A stretch of 64,000 nt of DNA, from assembly GCA_003451585.1 (NCBI GenBank), contig DMEU01000011.1, positions 11,758 through 75,757 on the forward strand, in the 5' to 3' direction. Origin of the DNA: Candidatus Omnitrophota bacterium (GTDB taxonomy: Bacteria; Omnitrophota; Gorgyraeia; Velamenicoccales; Velamenicoccaceae). Shown one piece after another: positions 18,001 to 26,325 of the stretch. The translations under genes were made by a program, and so were the position numbers. Each line of letters starts with the position of its first letter. Position 1 is the first letter of the stretch. The notes beneath the pieces are model-generated. The model ran no database searches, was not told the origin of the DNA, and was given only the letters and a program-made list of their open reading frames with translations.

Positions 18001-18144
18001 ATGAAGAATCCTAAACTCGAAACCCTAGATCCTAAACAAATCCAAATATCAAAATTCCAATGTTCTAAAACAGATAAGTTTAGAATTTTGTATTTCAGGA
18101 ATTTCGAGTTTGTTTAGAGTTTAGGATCTCGAGTTTAGAGTTTA
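18001..18144. repeat. 144-bp heptad inverted repeat, copy A (argF-argG gap)
   Basis: A long element with arms made of 7-nt units (ATCCTAA, ACTCGAA, ACCCTAG on the left; GTTTAGA, GTTTAGG, GTTTAGA on the right). The arms pair imperfectly. The same 144 bp recur at 26164-26307 with about six or seven mismatches by eye. It fills the gap between argF and argG, and ends three bases before the first possible argG start codon. Confidence 0.9.
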
Positions 18145-18158
18145 ACATGGGAGACATA

Positions 18159-19328
18159 ATGAAAAAGGTGGTATTAGCATATTCCGGCGGTTTAGATACA
18201 TCCTGCGCTATTAAATGGCTGGAAGGTAGAGGATGGGAAGTTATCGCCTATATCGGAGATGTTGGCCAGGGCGAAGATTTTGCCGCAATAGAGAAACGGG
18301 CCCTGTCTACCGGCGCCAGTAAAGTTTATGTGGGAGACCTCAAGAAAGAGTTTATCGATGATTTTATCCTCCCCACTCTGCACGCCAATGCTTCTTACGA
18401 AGGTAAATACCTGTTGGCAACTGCCTTGACGCGCCCTTTGATATCTAAACACTTAGTTGAGGTGGCGCACCGTGAAAAGGCAGGCGCAATAGCCCATGGC
18501 TGTACCGGCAAGGGCAATGACCAGGTGCGGTTTGAAGTGACGGCCCGCATACTTGACCCGAAACTCGAAATTGTTGCCCCTGTAAGGGAGTGGGAGTTTA
18601 AATCCAGGGAAGAAGAGATAGATTATGCTAAAAGGCTCAACATCCCGTTGAATGTTACCAAGAAGAAGGTCTATAGTATCGATAAGAACCTTTGGGGCAT
18701 AAGTATCGAATGTGGGGTATTGGAAGATCCGTATGCGGAGCCTCCAAAGGATGCTTATCAGATGACCGTTTCTCCTGAGGATGCCCCGAACAAGCCGGCA
18801 TATATTGAGATCGATTTTGAGAGCGGGATCCCCGTCAAGATCGACGGAAAAAAATACGGGTTAGAAGATCTTATAGAAAGATTGAACAAGGTGGCAGGAA
18901 AAAACGCCGTCGGCCGGGTGGATATGGTCGAGAACCGGCTTGTGGGAATAAAGTCCAGGGAGATATATGAATTCCCTGCCGCAACCTGCCTTTATGCCGC
19001 GCACAGAGACCTGGAGTCGCTCGTTTTAGACAGGGAGCTACTGCATTTTAAGCAGTCTTTGGAATATAAATATGCCGAGCTCGTCTATTACGGCCTCTGG
19101 TATTCACAGCTCAAGAGGTCTCTAGATGCTTTAATCGCAGACACGCAGAAGAATGTAACAGGTTCGGTAAGGTTGAAGCTTTATAAGGGGAGTTGTGCGG
19201 TTGTCGGGAGAAGGTCCCCTAAATCCTTATATAAGGAAGAGCTGGCGACCTATACTGAAAAGGATAAATTCGACCAAAAACTTGCCGAAGGATTCATAAG
19301 GCTTTGGGGATTGCCATTTCAGAAGTAA
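18159..19328 (+). CDS. argG: Argininosuccinate synthase
   Basis: ATP-dependent joining of citrulline and aspartate. About 389 residues from ATG 18159. I prefer this start to ATG 18147 because GGGAGA lies five bases before it and the protein then begins MKKVVLAYSGGLDTS as in the family. The P-loop-like AYSGGLDTS motif is at residues 7-15. GCTGKGNDQVRFE near 114 and the EDPYAEPP segment are also family features. It is separated from argF by the heptad repeat copy A. Confidence 0.96.
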   Translation: MKKVVLAYSGGLDTSCAIKWLEGRGWEVIAYIGDVGQGEDFAAIEKRALSTGASKVYVGDLKKEFIDDFILPTLHANASYEGKYLLATALTRPLISKHLVEVAHREKAGAIAHGCTGKGNDQVRFEVTARILDPKLEIVAPVREWEFKSREEEIDYAKRLNIPLNVTKKKVYSIDKNLWGISIECGVLEDPYAEPPKDAYQMTVSPEDAPNKPAYIEIDFESGIPVKIDGKKYGLEDLIERLNKVAGKNAVGRVDMVENRLVGIKSREIYEFPAATCLYAAHRDLESLVLDRELLHFKQSLEYKYAELVYYGLWYSQLKRSLDALIADTQKNVTGSVRLKLYKGSCAVVGRRSPKSLYKEELATYTEKDKFDQKLAEGFIRLWGLPFQK

Positions 19329-19329
19329 T

Positions 19330-19358
19330 AAAAAATTAAAAATGAAGAATTAAGAATT
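19330..19358. repeat. Short one-armed AT-rich heptad array (argG-argH gap)
   Basis: About four diverged 7-nt units (AAAATTA, AAAATGA, AGAATTA-like) lie between argG and argH with no facing arm. It resembles the post-rpsI array. A GGGG-containing ribosome binding site for argH follows. Confidence 0.65.
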
Positions 19359-19367
19359 GGGGTCAAA

Positions 19368-20726
19368 ATGGCTAAGAAATTATGGGGTGGAAGGTTTACG
19401 GCAAAGATGAATCCGCTTTTTGAGAAGTTCAGTTCGTCTATCGAAACAGACTGGCGCTTGGCTGAGTGCGATCTGATAGGTTCATATCTGCATATCTATG
19501 TGCTTTATGGCGCAAAATTGATCTCAAAGGCAGAGTTTCTGGCGCTAAAAAAAGGTATAAAAAGCCTGCTTTCGGATGCTCAAAAAGGAGCGCTTAGGCC
19601 TGATCCTGCTTGTGAAGATGTGCATTCCTGTATCCAGAATATGCTCGAAAAGAAGGTTGGTAAGGCAGTCGAGAAATTACAGACCGCCCGTTCAAGGAAC
19701 GACCAGGTGGCTTTTGATACGCGTTTTTATTGCCTTGAAGAATCCATGGGCTTGCACCACGCGATCTTCGAGCTCAACAAGAGCTTAAAGGCCTTGGCTG
19801 GCCGGTACGCTAGCCTTATAATTCCTGGCTATACACATCTTCAGCATGCTCAGCCGGTTTATTTTAAGGATTATTTAGGTGCATATGAGGCGATGTTTGT
19901 CGAAGACGCAGCCCGCTTAGAGTGTTTTGCCGGCAGGCTTGAGATAACTTTAGGTTCCGGCGCTCTTGCAGGTACGCCTATACCGGCACTCGTCTATAAG
20001 ACGCAGATCAAAAAGGCCTTAAAAGAATTAGGCTTAGTTGATCCGATCTATGAGGTGTTGCCACCGAAGAACAGCCTGGTCGTGGTCAGTGACCGGGATT
20101 TTGTGGTTGAGCTTTTATCGATCCTGGCTATTTTCGGCATGCACGTCTCAAGATTGTGTGAAGACCTTATCCTATGGTCTTCTAAGGAATTCGATTTCAT
20201 CGAATTAGGCGATGAATTCTGCACCGGCAGTTCTTTGATGCCGCAGAAGAAGAACCCCGATGCCTTGGAACTTATGCGCGGCGCCTCCGGCATCCTCTAC
20301 GGCGACCTTATGTCCGTTTTGACCACGATGAAGGGGCTTCCATTGTCCTATAATCGCGATATGCAGTGGGATAAACAGCCGCTCTTTGCGTCTTTGGATA
20401 TCGTTCGGTTTGAAACATATATCCTGACGCAGTTGGTGCCGGCTATAAAAATGAAAAAGCTTAGTATTGACAGGCAATTAGAGGATGAATCGTTGTATGC
20501 CACGGATCTTGCGGATTACCTTGTTTCAAAGGGAGAGACGTTCAGGTCCGCCCATGAAAGCATCGGCAGGCTTGTGAGGTATTCGATATCATATAACAAG
20601 GCCATAAAAGATATGTCAGATGCCGAATTAAAACAGTTTTCAAGGCATTTCGGCAAAGAGGAAGTCCTGAAAAGACTGGATCCTAAATCGTCGGTTTATT
20701 TTAAAAAGTCGGTTGTTCGAAAATAA
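19368..20726 (+). CDS. argH: Argininosuccinate lyase
   Basis: Releases arginine and fumarate, the last arginine step. 452 residues. The fumarase/aspartase signature GSSLMPQKKNPD lies near residue 286 and carries the catalytic Ser loop. TARSRNDQVAFDTR near 105 and GYTHLQHAQP near 153 (catalytic His) are conserved. It completes argCJBDFGH. lysA starts two bases after the stop, linking arginine and lysine genes in one transcript. Confidence 0.96.
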   Translation: MAKKLWGGRFTAKMNPLFEKFSSSIETDWRLAECDLIGSYLHIYVLYGAKLISKAEFLALKKGIKSLLSDAQKGALRPDPACEDVHSCIQNMLEKKVGKAVEKLQTARSRNDQVAFDTRFYCLEESMGLHHAIFELNKSLKALAGRYASLIIPGYTHLQHAQPVYFKDYLGAYEAMFVEDAARLECFAGRLEITLGSGALAGTPIPALVYKTQIKKALKELGLVDPIYEVLPPKNSLVVVSDRDFVVELLSILAIFGMHVSRLCEDLILWSSKEFDFIELGDEFCTGSSLMPQKKNPDALELMRGASGILYGDLMSVLTTMKGLPLSYNRDMQWDKQPLFASLDIVRFETYILTQLVPAIKMKKLSIDRQLEDESLYATDLADYLVSKGETFRSAHESIGRLVRYSISYNKAIKDMSDAELKQFSRHFGKEEVLKRLDPKSSVYFKKSVVRK

Positions 20727-20728
20727 TT

Positions 20729-21997
20729 ATGCACGATTTTAATTATAACGGGAAAGAGCTTTACTGCGAGAAGGTCCCGGTCGGGAAGTTGGCCGCTAAA
20801 TTCGGCACGCCGCTTTATGTATACAGCCATAAGACACTCGTAGGCCATTTTTTAAAACTCAAAAAAGCCTTCAGCGATATCCGTCCGTTAATCTGCTTCT
20901 CCGTTAAATCCAATTCTAACCTGTCTATTTTAAAGGCCCTGCTGGAGCGCGGCGCAGGGCTTGATATAGTTTCCGGAGGTGAATTGTATCGCGCCAAAAA
21001 GATTGGGGCGGACGCAGGAAAAATAGTATATGCCAGCGTAGGCAAGACAAAAGAAGAGATCAGGGATGCTATTAGAGCCGGCATCTTCTTGTTCAATGTG
21101 GAGTCTTTACAGGAGCTGGCGCTTATCAGCGAGGTAGCAACTGTTTTAAAAAAAGAAGCGCGCGTATGCATTCGTATTAATCCTAATATCGACCCACACA
21201 CACACCGTTATATCACAACAGGCACGGTTGACAGTAAGTTCGGTGTTGATCTTGATACCGCGCGCATCATCTTTTTGAACAGGGAGAATTTTAAAAATAT
21301 CAAATTTGCCGGTTTGCATGTCCACATAGGTTCTCAGATAACGCAGGTGGCCCCGTTTTTGGCAGCTTTAAAGAGGATATCTTTGTTTATCGATGGATTA
21401 AGGAAGATGGGCGTGCCTTTGGAATGGCTAAATATCGGAGGCGGCCTGGGGATCATATATAATCAGGAGAGGCCCCAGACAGCGGAAGGATTTGCCGCAA
21501 AGGTAGTGCCTATTCTAAAGAAAATAGGCTTAAAGGTGATTTTGGAACCTGGCCGTTTTATCGTAGGGAATGCCGGTATCCTGGTCGCGAGCGTTATTTA
21601 TGTTAAAGACACGTTGGCCAAGAGATTTGTTGTGGTGGACGCCGGCATGAATGACCTGATCCGGCCTGCACTTTATGACGCCTATCATGAGATATTGCCG
21701 TTGGTAAAGACAGAGGACAAAGGGCGGAAGTCAGAGGACAGAAAAAAAACAGATATCGTAGGGCCGATATGCGAGAGCGGTGATTTTCTGGCCAAGGGGA
21801 GGGACCTGCCGCTTTTTGGGCCCGGAGACTTATTGGCTGTCATGGGCGCAGGCGCTTATGGATTTTCCATGTCGTCTAATTATAACAGCCGAAGGCGTGC
21901 AGCCGAAGTATTGGTCAAAGGGGATAAATTTTATCTTATTCGAGGGCGCGAAAGTTTTGATGATCTGGTGCGCCTGGAGAAGGCCATAAGGTTATGA
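20729..21997 (+). CDS. lysA: Diaminopimelate decarboxylase
   Basis: PLP enzyme converting meso-diaminopimelate to lysine; 422 residues. The PLP Lys60 is in FSVKSNSN, HVHIGSQI lies near 197, the glycine-rich GGGLGI near 239 and the substrate-binding Cys348 in CESGD. Residues 327-342 (Lys/Glu/Asp/Arg rich) are an insertion just before the CESGD motif, coded by five 7-nt units at 21711-21745. The insertion sits in a loop region of the family, so activity is likely kept. dapF overlaps by ATGA. Confidence 0.94.
   Translation: MHDFNYNGKELYCEKVPVGKLAAKFGTPLYVYSHKTLVGHFLKLKKAFSDIRPLICFSVKSNSNLSILKALLERGAGLDIVSGGELYRAKKIGADAGKIVYASVGKTKEEIRDAIRAGIFLFNVESLQELALISEVATVLKKEARVCIRINPNIDPHTHRYITTGTVDSKFGVDLDTARIIFLNRENFKNIKFAGLHVHIGSQITQVAPFLAALKRISLFIDGLRKMGVPLEWLNIGGGLGIIYNQERPQTAEGFAAKVVPILKKIGLKVILEPGRFIVGNAGILVASVIYVKDTLAKRFVVVDAGMNDLIRPALYDAYHEILPLVKTEDKGRKSEDRKKTDIVGPICESGDFLAKGRDLPLFGPGDLLAVMGAGAYGFSMSSNYNSRRRAAEVLVKGDKFYLIRGRESFDDLVRLEKAIRL
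21711..21745. repeat. Heptad repeat inside lysA
   Basis: Five 7-nt units (CAGAGGA, CAAAGGG, CGGAAGT-like, then CAGAGGA again) encode a charged loop of LysA. The exact recurrence of CAGAGGA 21 bases apart shows the period. It is in frame and close to, but not within, the active-site CESGD motif. Confidence 0.6.
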
Positions 21998-22830
21998 AGA
22001 GCATTAAATTTACCAAAATGCAGGGTTCCGGGAATGACTTCGTAGTGATCGAGGGCCGCCAGCCACCAGGGTCCGCCAGCCACCGGTCACAAATAAGAAA
22101 GATTTGTGACCGTATTTACGGCATAGGCGCTGACGGCGTACTTTTGCTTGAGAGATCAAAAAAGGCTTATATAAAGATGAGGATCTTTAATGCCGACGGC
22201 TCAGAGGCAGAGATGTGCGGTAACGGCGCGCGGTGCGCTGCGCTTTATATAAGCCAAAAGGCAGGAGGTATGAGCCATAAGATAAGGCTTGAAACAAAAG
22301 CTGGGATGATCGAGGCGGAAGTAAAGGGCGACAAAGTAAAGATCAAACTCACTGATCCCATTGATCTAAAACTTGACCTGCACGTTAACGTTGGCGGGAA
22401 AGACTATGAGATAGATTATTTGAATACAGGCGTCCCTCATGCGGTCATCGAGGTCGATGATTTAGGTGATCTGCCTGTAGGGCGGCTGGGTCATGCCATC
22501 CGCCACCATGAGGTCTTTAGGCCCGCAGGGACAAATGTTGATTTTATAAAGATAGTCGATAAGGGCCATATATCGGTCAGGACCTATGAGCGCGGGGTCG
22601 AAGATGAAACTTTGGCCTGCGGCACGGGTTCTGTTGCCTCGGCCATCATAGCTGTCTTAAATTCCTGCGGTGAATCTCCTGGGCATTTGGGCCGAACGCA
22701 CAAGGTGTGCGTCAAGACCAGGAGCGCAGAGAAGCTTACGGTATATTTCAAGGCATTAAAAAAGAAGATAACGGATGTTTGGCTCGAGGGAAAGGCAAAG
22801 ATCGTTTACAGGGGGGATTATTATGTTTAA
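21994..22830 (+). CDS. dapF: Diaminopimelate epimerase
   Basis: Interconverts LL- and meso-diaminopimelate; 278 residues. The two catalytic cysteines are Cys75 in EMCGNGARC and Cys209 in LACGTGSVA. The N-terminal KMQGSGNDFVVIEG motif is intact. Residues about 22-34 form an extra loop rich in Pro/Ser/His/Arg before KICDRIYGIGADG, coded by 7-nt units plus a perfect 10-bp hairpin. It overlaps lysA (ATGA) and dapA (8 bases), so translation is coupled. Confidence 0.95.
   Translation: MKSIKFTKMQGSGNDFVVIEGRQPPGSASHRSQIRKICDRIYGIGADGVLLLERSKKAYIKMRIFNADGSEAEMCGNGARCAALYISQKAGGMSHKIRLETKAGMIEAEVKGDKVKIKLTDPIDLKLDLHVNVGGKDYEIDYLNTGVPHAVIEVDDLGDLPVGRLGHAIRHHEVFRPAGTNVDFIKIVDKGHISVRTYERGVEDETLACGTGSVASAIIAVLNSCGESPGHLGRTHKVCVKTRSAEKLTVYFKALKKKITDVWLEGKAKIVYRGDYYV
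22055..22111. repeat. Heptad repeat plus perfect hairpin inside dapF
   Basis: Units GCCGCCA, GCCACCA and variants run from 22055 to 22089. They merge into a perfect inverted repeat: GGTCACAAAT at 22085-22094 and ATTTGTGACC at 22102-22111, loop of 7. The unit style (gCCAcCA) resembles the repeat inside uvrA. It codes for the extra loop of DapF in frame. Confidence 0.65.
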
Positions 22831-23701
22831 GGGGTCGATCGTTGCGCTTGTCACGCCGTTTTCCAGAAAAGGCGGAGTGGATGAGGCTGCGTTGAAGAGA
22901 CTTGTAGAATTCCATGTAAAAAACGGGACAGACGGGATAGTCCCTTGCGGCACAACGGGCGAATCCGCCACGCTTAATTATGAGGAGCATGAGCGTGTGA
23001 TCGAGATCTGCGTTAAGGTTTCAAAAAAGAGAATACCTGTCATTGCAGGCACAGGTTCTAATTCTACGCAGGAAGCCATTGACATGAGCCTGTTTGCTAA
23101 AAGGGTGGGTGCAGACGGCCTGCTTTTGGTCTCTCCCTATTACAACAAACCCACGCAGAAAGGCCTATATCTGCATTTTAAGGCTGTAGCAGATAGCGTG
23201 GGGCTGCCGGTCGTACTCTACAATATAGCCTCACGCACAGGTGTTAATATCGAGCCTGAAACAGTGTGCAGGCTTTCGCAGGATTGTAATAATATCGTGG
23301 GTATCAAGGAAGCGAGCGGTTCGTTAGAGCAGATGTCGCGCATTATCGCTTTATGCGGTAAAAAGCTGACCATGCTTTCAGGTGATGATTCGTTGACGCT
23401 GCCTTTGATGGCCATAGGAGGCGAAGGTATAATCTCGGTTGTAGCTAACATCATACCGAAAGATGTAAAGGCGCTCGTTTCCGCTTTTAAACGCGGTGAT
23501 ATAGCGCAGGCGCGCCGGCTGCATTACAAAATGCTGCCGTTAATAAAAGCTATGTTTATTGAGACGAACCCGATACCTGTTAAGACGGCTATGGGGCAGA
23601 TGAAGTTGTGCGAGCCCTCTTTGAGGCTCCCAATGTGCGAAATGATGCCGGAGAACCTTGCTAAATTAAAGAAGGCGTTGAAAGAATATGGGCTTATCTA
23701 A
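22823..23701 (+). CDS. dapA: 4-hydroxy-tetrahydrodipicolinate synthase
   Basis: Condenses pyruvate with aspartate semialdehyde. I chose ATG 22823: it follows a GGGGGG ribosome binding site, gives the normal 292 residues, and yields the family opening MFKGSIVALVTPF. The Schiff-base lysine is Lys162 in GIKEASG. CGTTGESATL near 42 and YYNKPTQKG near 110 are conserved. It overlaps dapF by eight bases and dapB by fourteen. Confidence 0.96.
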   Translation: MFKGSIVALVTPFSRKGGVDEAALKRLVEFHVKNGTDGIVPCGTTGESATLNYEEHERVIEICVKVSKKRIPVIAGTGSNSTQEAIDMSLFAKRVGADGLLLVSPYYNKPTQKGLYLHFKAVADSVGLPVVLYNIASRTGVNIEPETVCRLSQDCNNIVGIKEASGSLEQMSRIIALCGKKLTMLSGDDSLTLPLMAIGGEGIISVVANIIPKDVKALVSAFKRGDIAQARRLHYKMLPLIKAMFIETNPIPVKTAMGQMKLCEPSLRLPMCEMMPENLAKLKKALKEYGLI

Positions 23702-24425
23702 AATTAAACTTGGCGTGAGCGGAGCGTTTGGAAAGATGGGGGCTAGGATCCTTGCCTTGGCATCTTGCGATGCTGATTTTGCGATCGCGCTCGCTTTGGA
23801 ACGGCTGGGACATCCGCAGTTGGGCGAAAAGGTATTCGGTGTGGATGTGGCATCTGATCGGTCTATGATAAAGGATGCGGACTGCCTGGTCGATTTTTCT
23901 TCCCCGGAAGCGACGCTTGAGAATTTATCATTTGCCGCGCGTTTTAAAAAGGCCATGGTCATAGGGACCACCGGCTTTACAGACGGGCAGAAAAAAATGA
24001 TCGGTGCTTTTGCTAAAAAAATACCGGTTGTGCTTTCTCCTAATATGTCTATAGGCGTAAACGTCCTTTTTGAATTAGTGCGCCAGGCTGCGCGTTCGCT
24101 CCCTGTGGAGTATAAGGCCTATATCGTCGAATCGCACCACGTCCATAAAAAAGACGCGCCTTCGGGGACGGCCAAGTTCCTTGCTGGGATAGTCAAAGAA
24201 GAGCGCGGGGTCGAGTGTGCGGATGTAAAGTCCATTCGAAAGGGAGAGATAATCGGCGACCATGATGTTATATTTGAGTGCCCTTCGGATACTATCGTCC
24301 TGCGGCATAATGCGAAGACGCGCGATATTTTCGCTCAAGGCGCATTGCAGGCTGCGAAGTTCGTCGTGAAAAAAAAGAGGGGCCTTTTTGGTATGGCCGA
24401 TGTTTTAAAAGGGTTAAAAAAATAG
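23688..24425 (+). CDS. dapB: 4-hydroxy-tetrahydrodipicolinate reductase
   Basis: Reduces the DapA product with NAD(P)H. 245 residues, normal for the shorter bacterial type. The Rossmann opening GVSGAFGKMG, GTTGFT near 86 and the catalytic ESHHVHKKDAPSGTA segment near 147 are present. It begins inside the end of dapA, so the two are translationally coupled. It is followed after nine bases by dapL with a GGAAGGGA ribosome binding site. Confidence 0.95.
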   Translation: MGLSKIKLGVSGAFGKMGARILALASCDADFAIALALERLGHPQLGEKVFGVDVASDRSMIKDADCLVDFSSPEATLENLSFAARFKKAMVIGTTGFTDGQKKMIGAFAKKIPVVLSPNMSIGVNVLFELVRQAARSLPVEYKAYIVESHHVHKKDAPSGTAKFLAGIVKEERGVECADVKSIRKGEIIGDHDVIFECPSDTIVLRHNAKTRDIFAQGALQAAKFVVKKKRGLFGMADVLKGLKK

Positions 24426-24434
24426 GAAGGGACC

Positions 24435-25613
24435 ATGAACATAACAGTATCCAAAAAATTAGAGAGCCTGCCGCCTTACTTATTCGCCCAGATAGATGCG
24501 GCAAAGAGGAAGGCAAGGCTTGAAGGCAGGAATATCATCGATCTCGGCGTAGGTGACCCGGATATACCGACGCCTGCCTTTATAATCGAAAAACTTTATG
24601 AGGCGGCGCGTGACCCTAAGAATCACCGTTATGCCTTGGATCAGGGCATGCCTGAATTAAGGGATGCGATAGCCGAATGGTATAAAAAAAGATTCAATGT
24701 GGATTTAAACCCGGATAGAGAAGTCCTTCCCTTAATCGGGTCAAAAGAAGGCATAGCCCATATTCCGGTAGCCTTTCTTGACAGGGGAGATTCAGTGCTG
24801 GTCCCTGACCCGGGTTATCCCCCGTACAGGAATGCTACCATTTTGGCGGACGGTAAACCGCAGGCCATGCCACTGAAGAATTCCGGCGGGTTTTTGCCGG
24901 ATATAGACGGCATATCTCCCAAGATAGCTGAAAAAACAAAGCTTATGTTCTTGAATTACCCGAATAATCCAACCTCTGCTACGGCTGACAGGCCGTTTTA
25001 CGAAAAAGTTGTTGGGTTTGCAAAACAATATAATATTATTGTATGTCATGATGCGGCTTATTCCGAGGTTGCATTTGACGGCTATAGGCCTATGAGTTTT
25101 CTGGAAGTGTCCGGCGCAAAAGAGGTAGGGGTGGAGTTCCATTCTTTGTCTAAGACTTTTAATATGACAGGCTGGCGGATCGGTTGGGTGTGCGGTAATG
25201 AGCAGGCCGTGGCCGCGCTTGCAAAAGTGAAGTCAAATATCGACTCCGGGATCTTTCAGGCAATACAGGTGGCTGGGATCGCGGCTTTGAAAGACGGGGC
25301 CTCCGCGGTGGAAGACAATAATAAGGTTTATGCAGAGAGGATCCAGGTTTTTACAGACGGCCTTAAAAATTTAGGATGGAAGGTGGATAAGCCCAAGGCC
25401 ACGTTCTATGTATGGGCCAAGATACCAAAGAAGGCGAAATCTTCGCTTGAATTCTCGCAGATCTTGTTGGAGCGCGCGAATATCGTAGCTACGCCAGGTA
25501 TTGGATTTGGAAAATACGGCGAAGGTTACGTCCGCTTTGCCATGACCGTAAATAAAGAGATGTTGAAAGAAGCCGTCGATAGGATGAAAGTGTATCTGAT
25601 AGATCAGTTTTAA
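24435..25613 (+). CDS. dapL: LL-diaminopimelate aminotransferase
   Basis: A PLP class I/II aminotransferase that converts tetrahydrodipicolinate directly to LL-diaminopimelate, bypassing the succinyl or acetyl steps. 392 residues, with the PLP lysine Lys240 in SLSKTFNMTGWRIGW. The opening KLESLPPYLFAQID, NYPNNPTSA near 175 and the location in a dap operon lacking dapD/dapE support DapL rather than another aminotransferase. DapL is known from plants, chlamydiae and several candidate phyla. Confidence 0.92.
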   Translation: MNITVSKKLESLPPYLFAQIDAAKRKARLEGRNIIDLGVGDPDIPTPAFIIEKLYEAARDPKNHRYALDQGMPELRDAIAEWYKKRFNVDLNPDREVLPLIGSKEGIAHIPVAFLDRGDSVLVPDPGYPPYRNATILADGKPQAMPLKNSGGFLPDIDGISPKIAEKTKLMFLNYPNNPTSATADRPFYEKVVGFAKQYNIIVCHDAAYSEVAFDGYRPMSFLEVSGAKEVGVEFHSLSKTFNMTGWRIGWVCGNEQAVAALAKVKSNIDSGIFQAIQVAGIAALKDGASAVEDNNKVYAERIQVFTDGLKNLGWKVDKPKATFYVWAKIPKKAKSSLEFSQILLERANIVATPGIGFGKYGEGYVRFAMTVNKEMLKEAVDRMKVYLIDQF

Positions 25614-25619
25614 CGGGCA

Positions 25620-25696
25620 AGAATTAAAAATTAAAAATGAAGAATGAACAAAAGTTTTTAAAAATTCTTAATTCTTAATTTTTCATTCTTAATTTA
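25620..25696. repeat. AT-rich heptad inverted repeat (dapL-folK gap)
   Basis: The left arm has AGAATTA, AAAATTA and AAAATGA units. The right arm has TTCTTAA twice, then TTTTTCA and TTCTTAA. The arms pair well, with a loop near AACAAAAG. The element fills the dapL-folK gap up to the folK ATG at 25700, and no ribosome binding site is visible. Confidence 0.85.
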
Positions 25697-25699
25697 TTT

Positions 25700-26167
25700 A
25701 TGGTTTGTTATATCGGGATAGGTTCAAATATCGGAAATAGATTTGCCTATATCAGAGAGGCCCTGGGCCTGTTAGAGGGAAAAAGGGCGATCCTTATCAA
25801 AAAGATCTCTGATATCTATGAGACAAAGCCGGAAGGCGGGCCGGGCGGACAGAGGAATTATTTGAACTTGGCAGTAAAACTTGAAACCGGGTTGCGGCCG
25901 CTTGAGTTGCTAAGTGAATTAAGGGATATCGAGAGAAGATGCGGGCGTAAGGCGCGTGCGGCACGCTGGGCGGCAAGAGAAATAGACTTAGACGTACTTT
26001 TTTATGGTTCCAGGCTTATAGATGAAAAGATGCTGAAAGTGCCGCATCCGTTGATGCATAAACGATCTTTTGTGTTGAGGCCGTTATCTGATATCGCGCC
26101 AGGGTTTATGCATCCGGTCCTGAAAAAAAGCATAAAGGTTTTATTAGGGGCTTTAACAGTAAAATGA
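25700..26167 (+). CDS. folK: 6-hydroxymethyl-7,8-dihydropterin pyrophosphokinase
   Basis: HPPK of folate synthesis, transferring pyrophosphate from ATP to the pterin. 155 residues. The opening YIGIGSNIGNR, the NLAVKLET strand and the signature RWAAREIDLDVLFYG (with the Asp pair binding Mg) followed by VPHPLMHKRSFVLRPLSD are clear. No other folate gene is adjacent. panC follows after repeat copy B. Confidence 0.93.
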   Translation: MVCYIGIGSNIGNRFAYIREALGLLEGKRAILIKKISDIYETKPEGGPGGQRNYLNLAVKLETGLRPLELLSELRDIERRCGRKARAARWAAREIDLDVLFYGSRLIDEKMLKVPHPLMHKRSFVLRPLSDIAPGFMHPVLKKSIKVLLGALTVK

Positions 26168-26307
26168 AAAATCCTAAATCCGAAACCCTAAATCCTAAAC
26201 AAATCCAAATATCAAAATTCCAATGTTCTAAAACAGATAAGTTTGGAATTTTGTATTTCAGGAATTTCGAGTTTGTTTAGAGTTTAGGATTTCGAGTTTA
26301 GAGTTTA
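26164..26307. repeat. 144-bp heptad inverted repeat, copy B (folK-panC gap)
   Basis: Nearly identical over its whole 144 bp to the copy at 18001-18144, with six or seven differences by eye, while the flanking genes are unrelated. It begins one base before the folK stop and ends 18 bases before the panC GTG. This pair is the best sign that the family moves or is copied. Confidence 0.9.
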
Positions 26308-26325
26308 AATAAAGGACAGCTTTAA

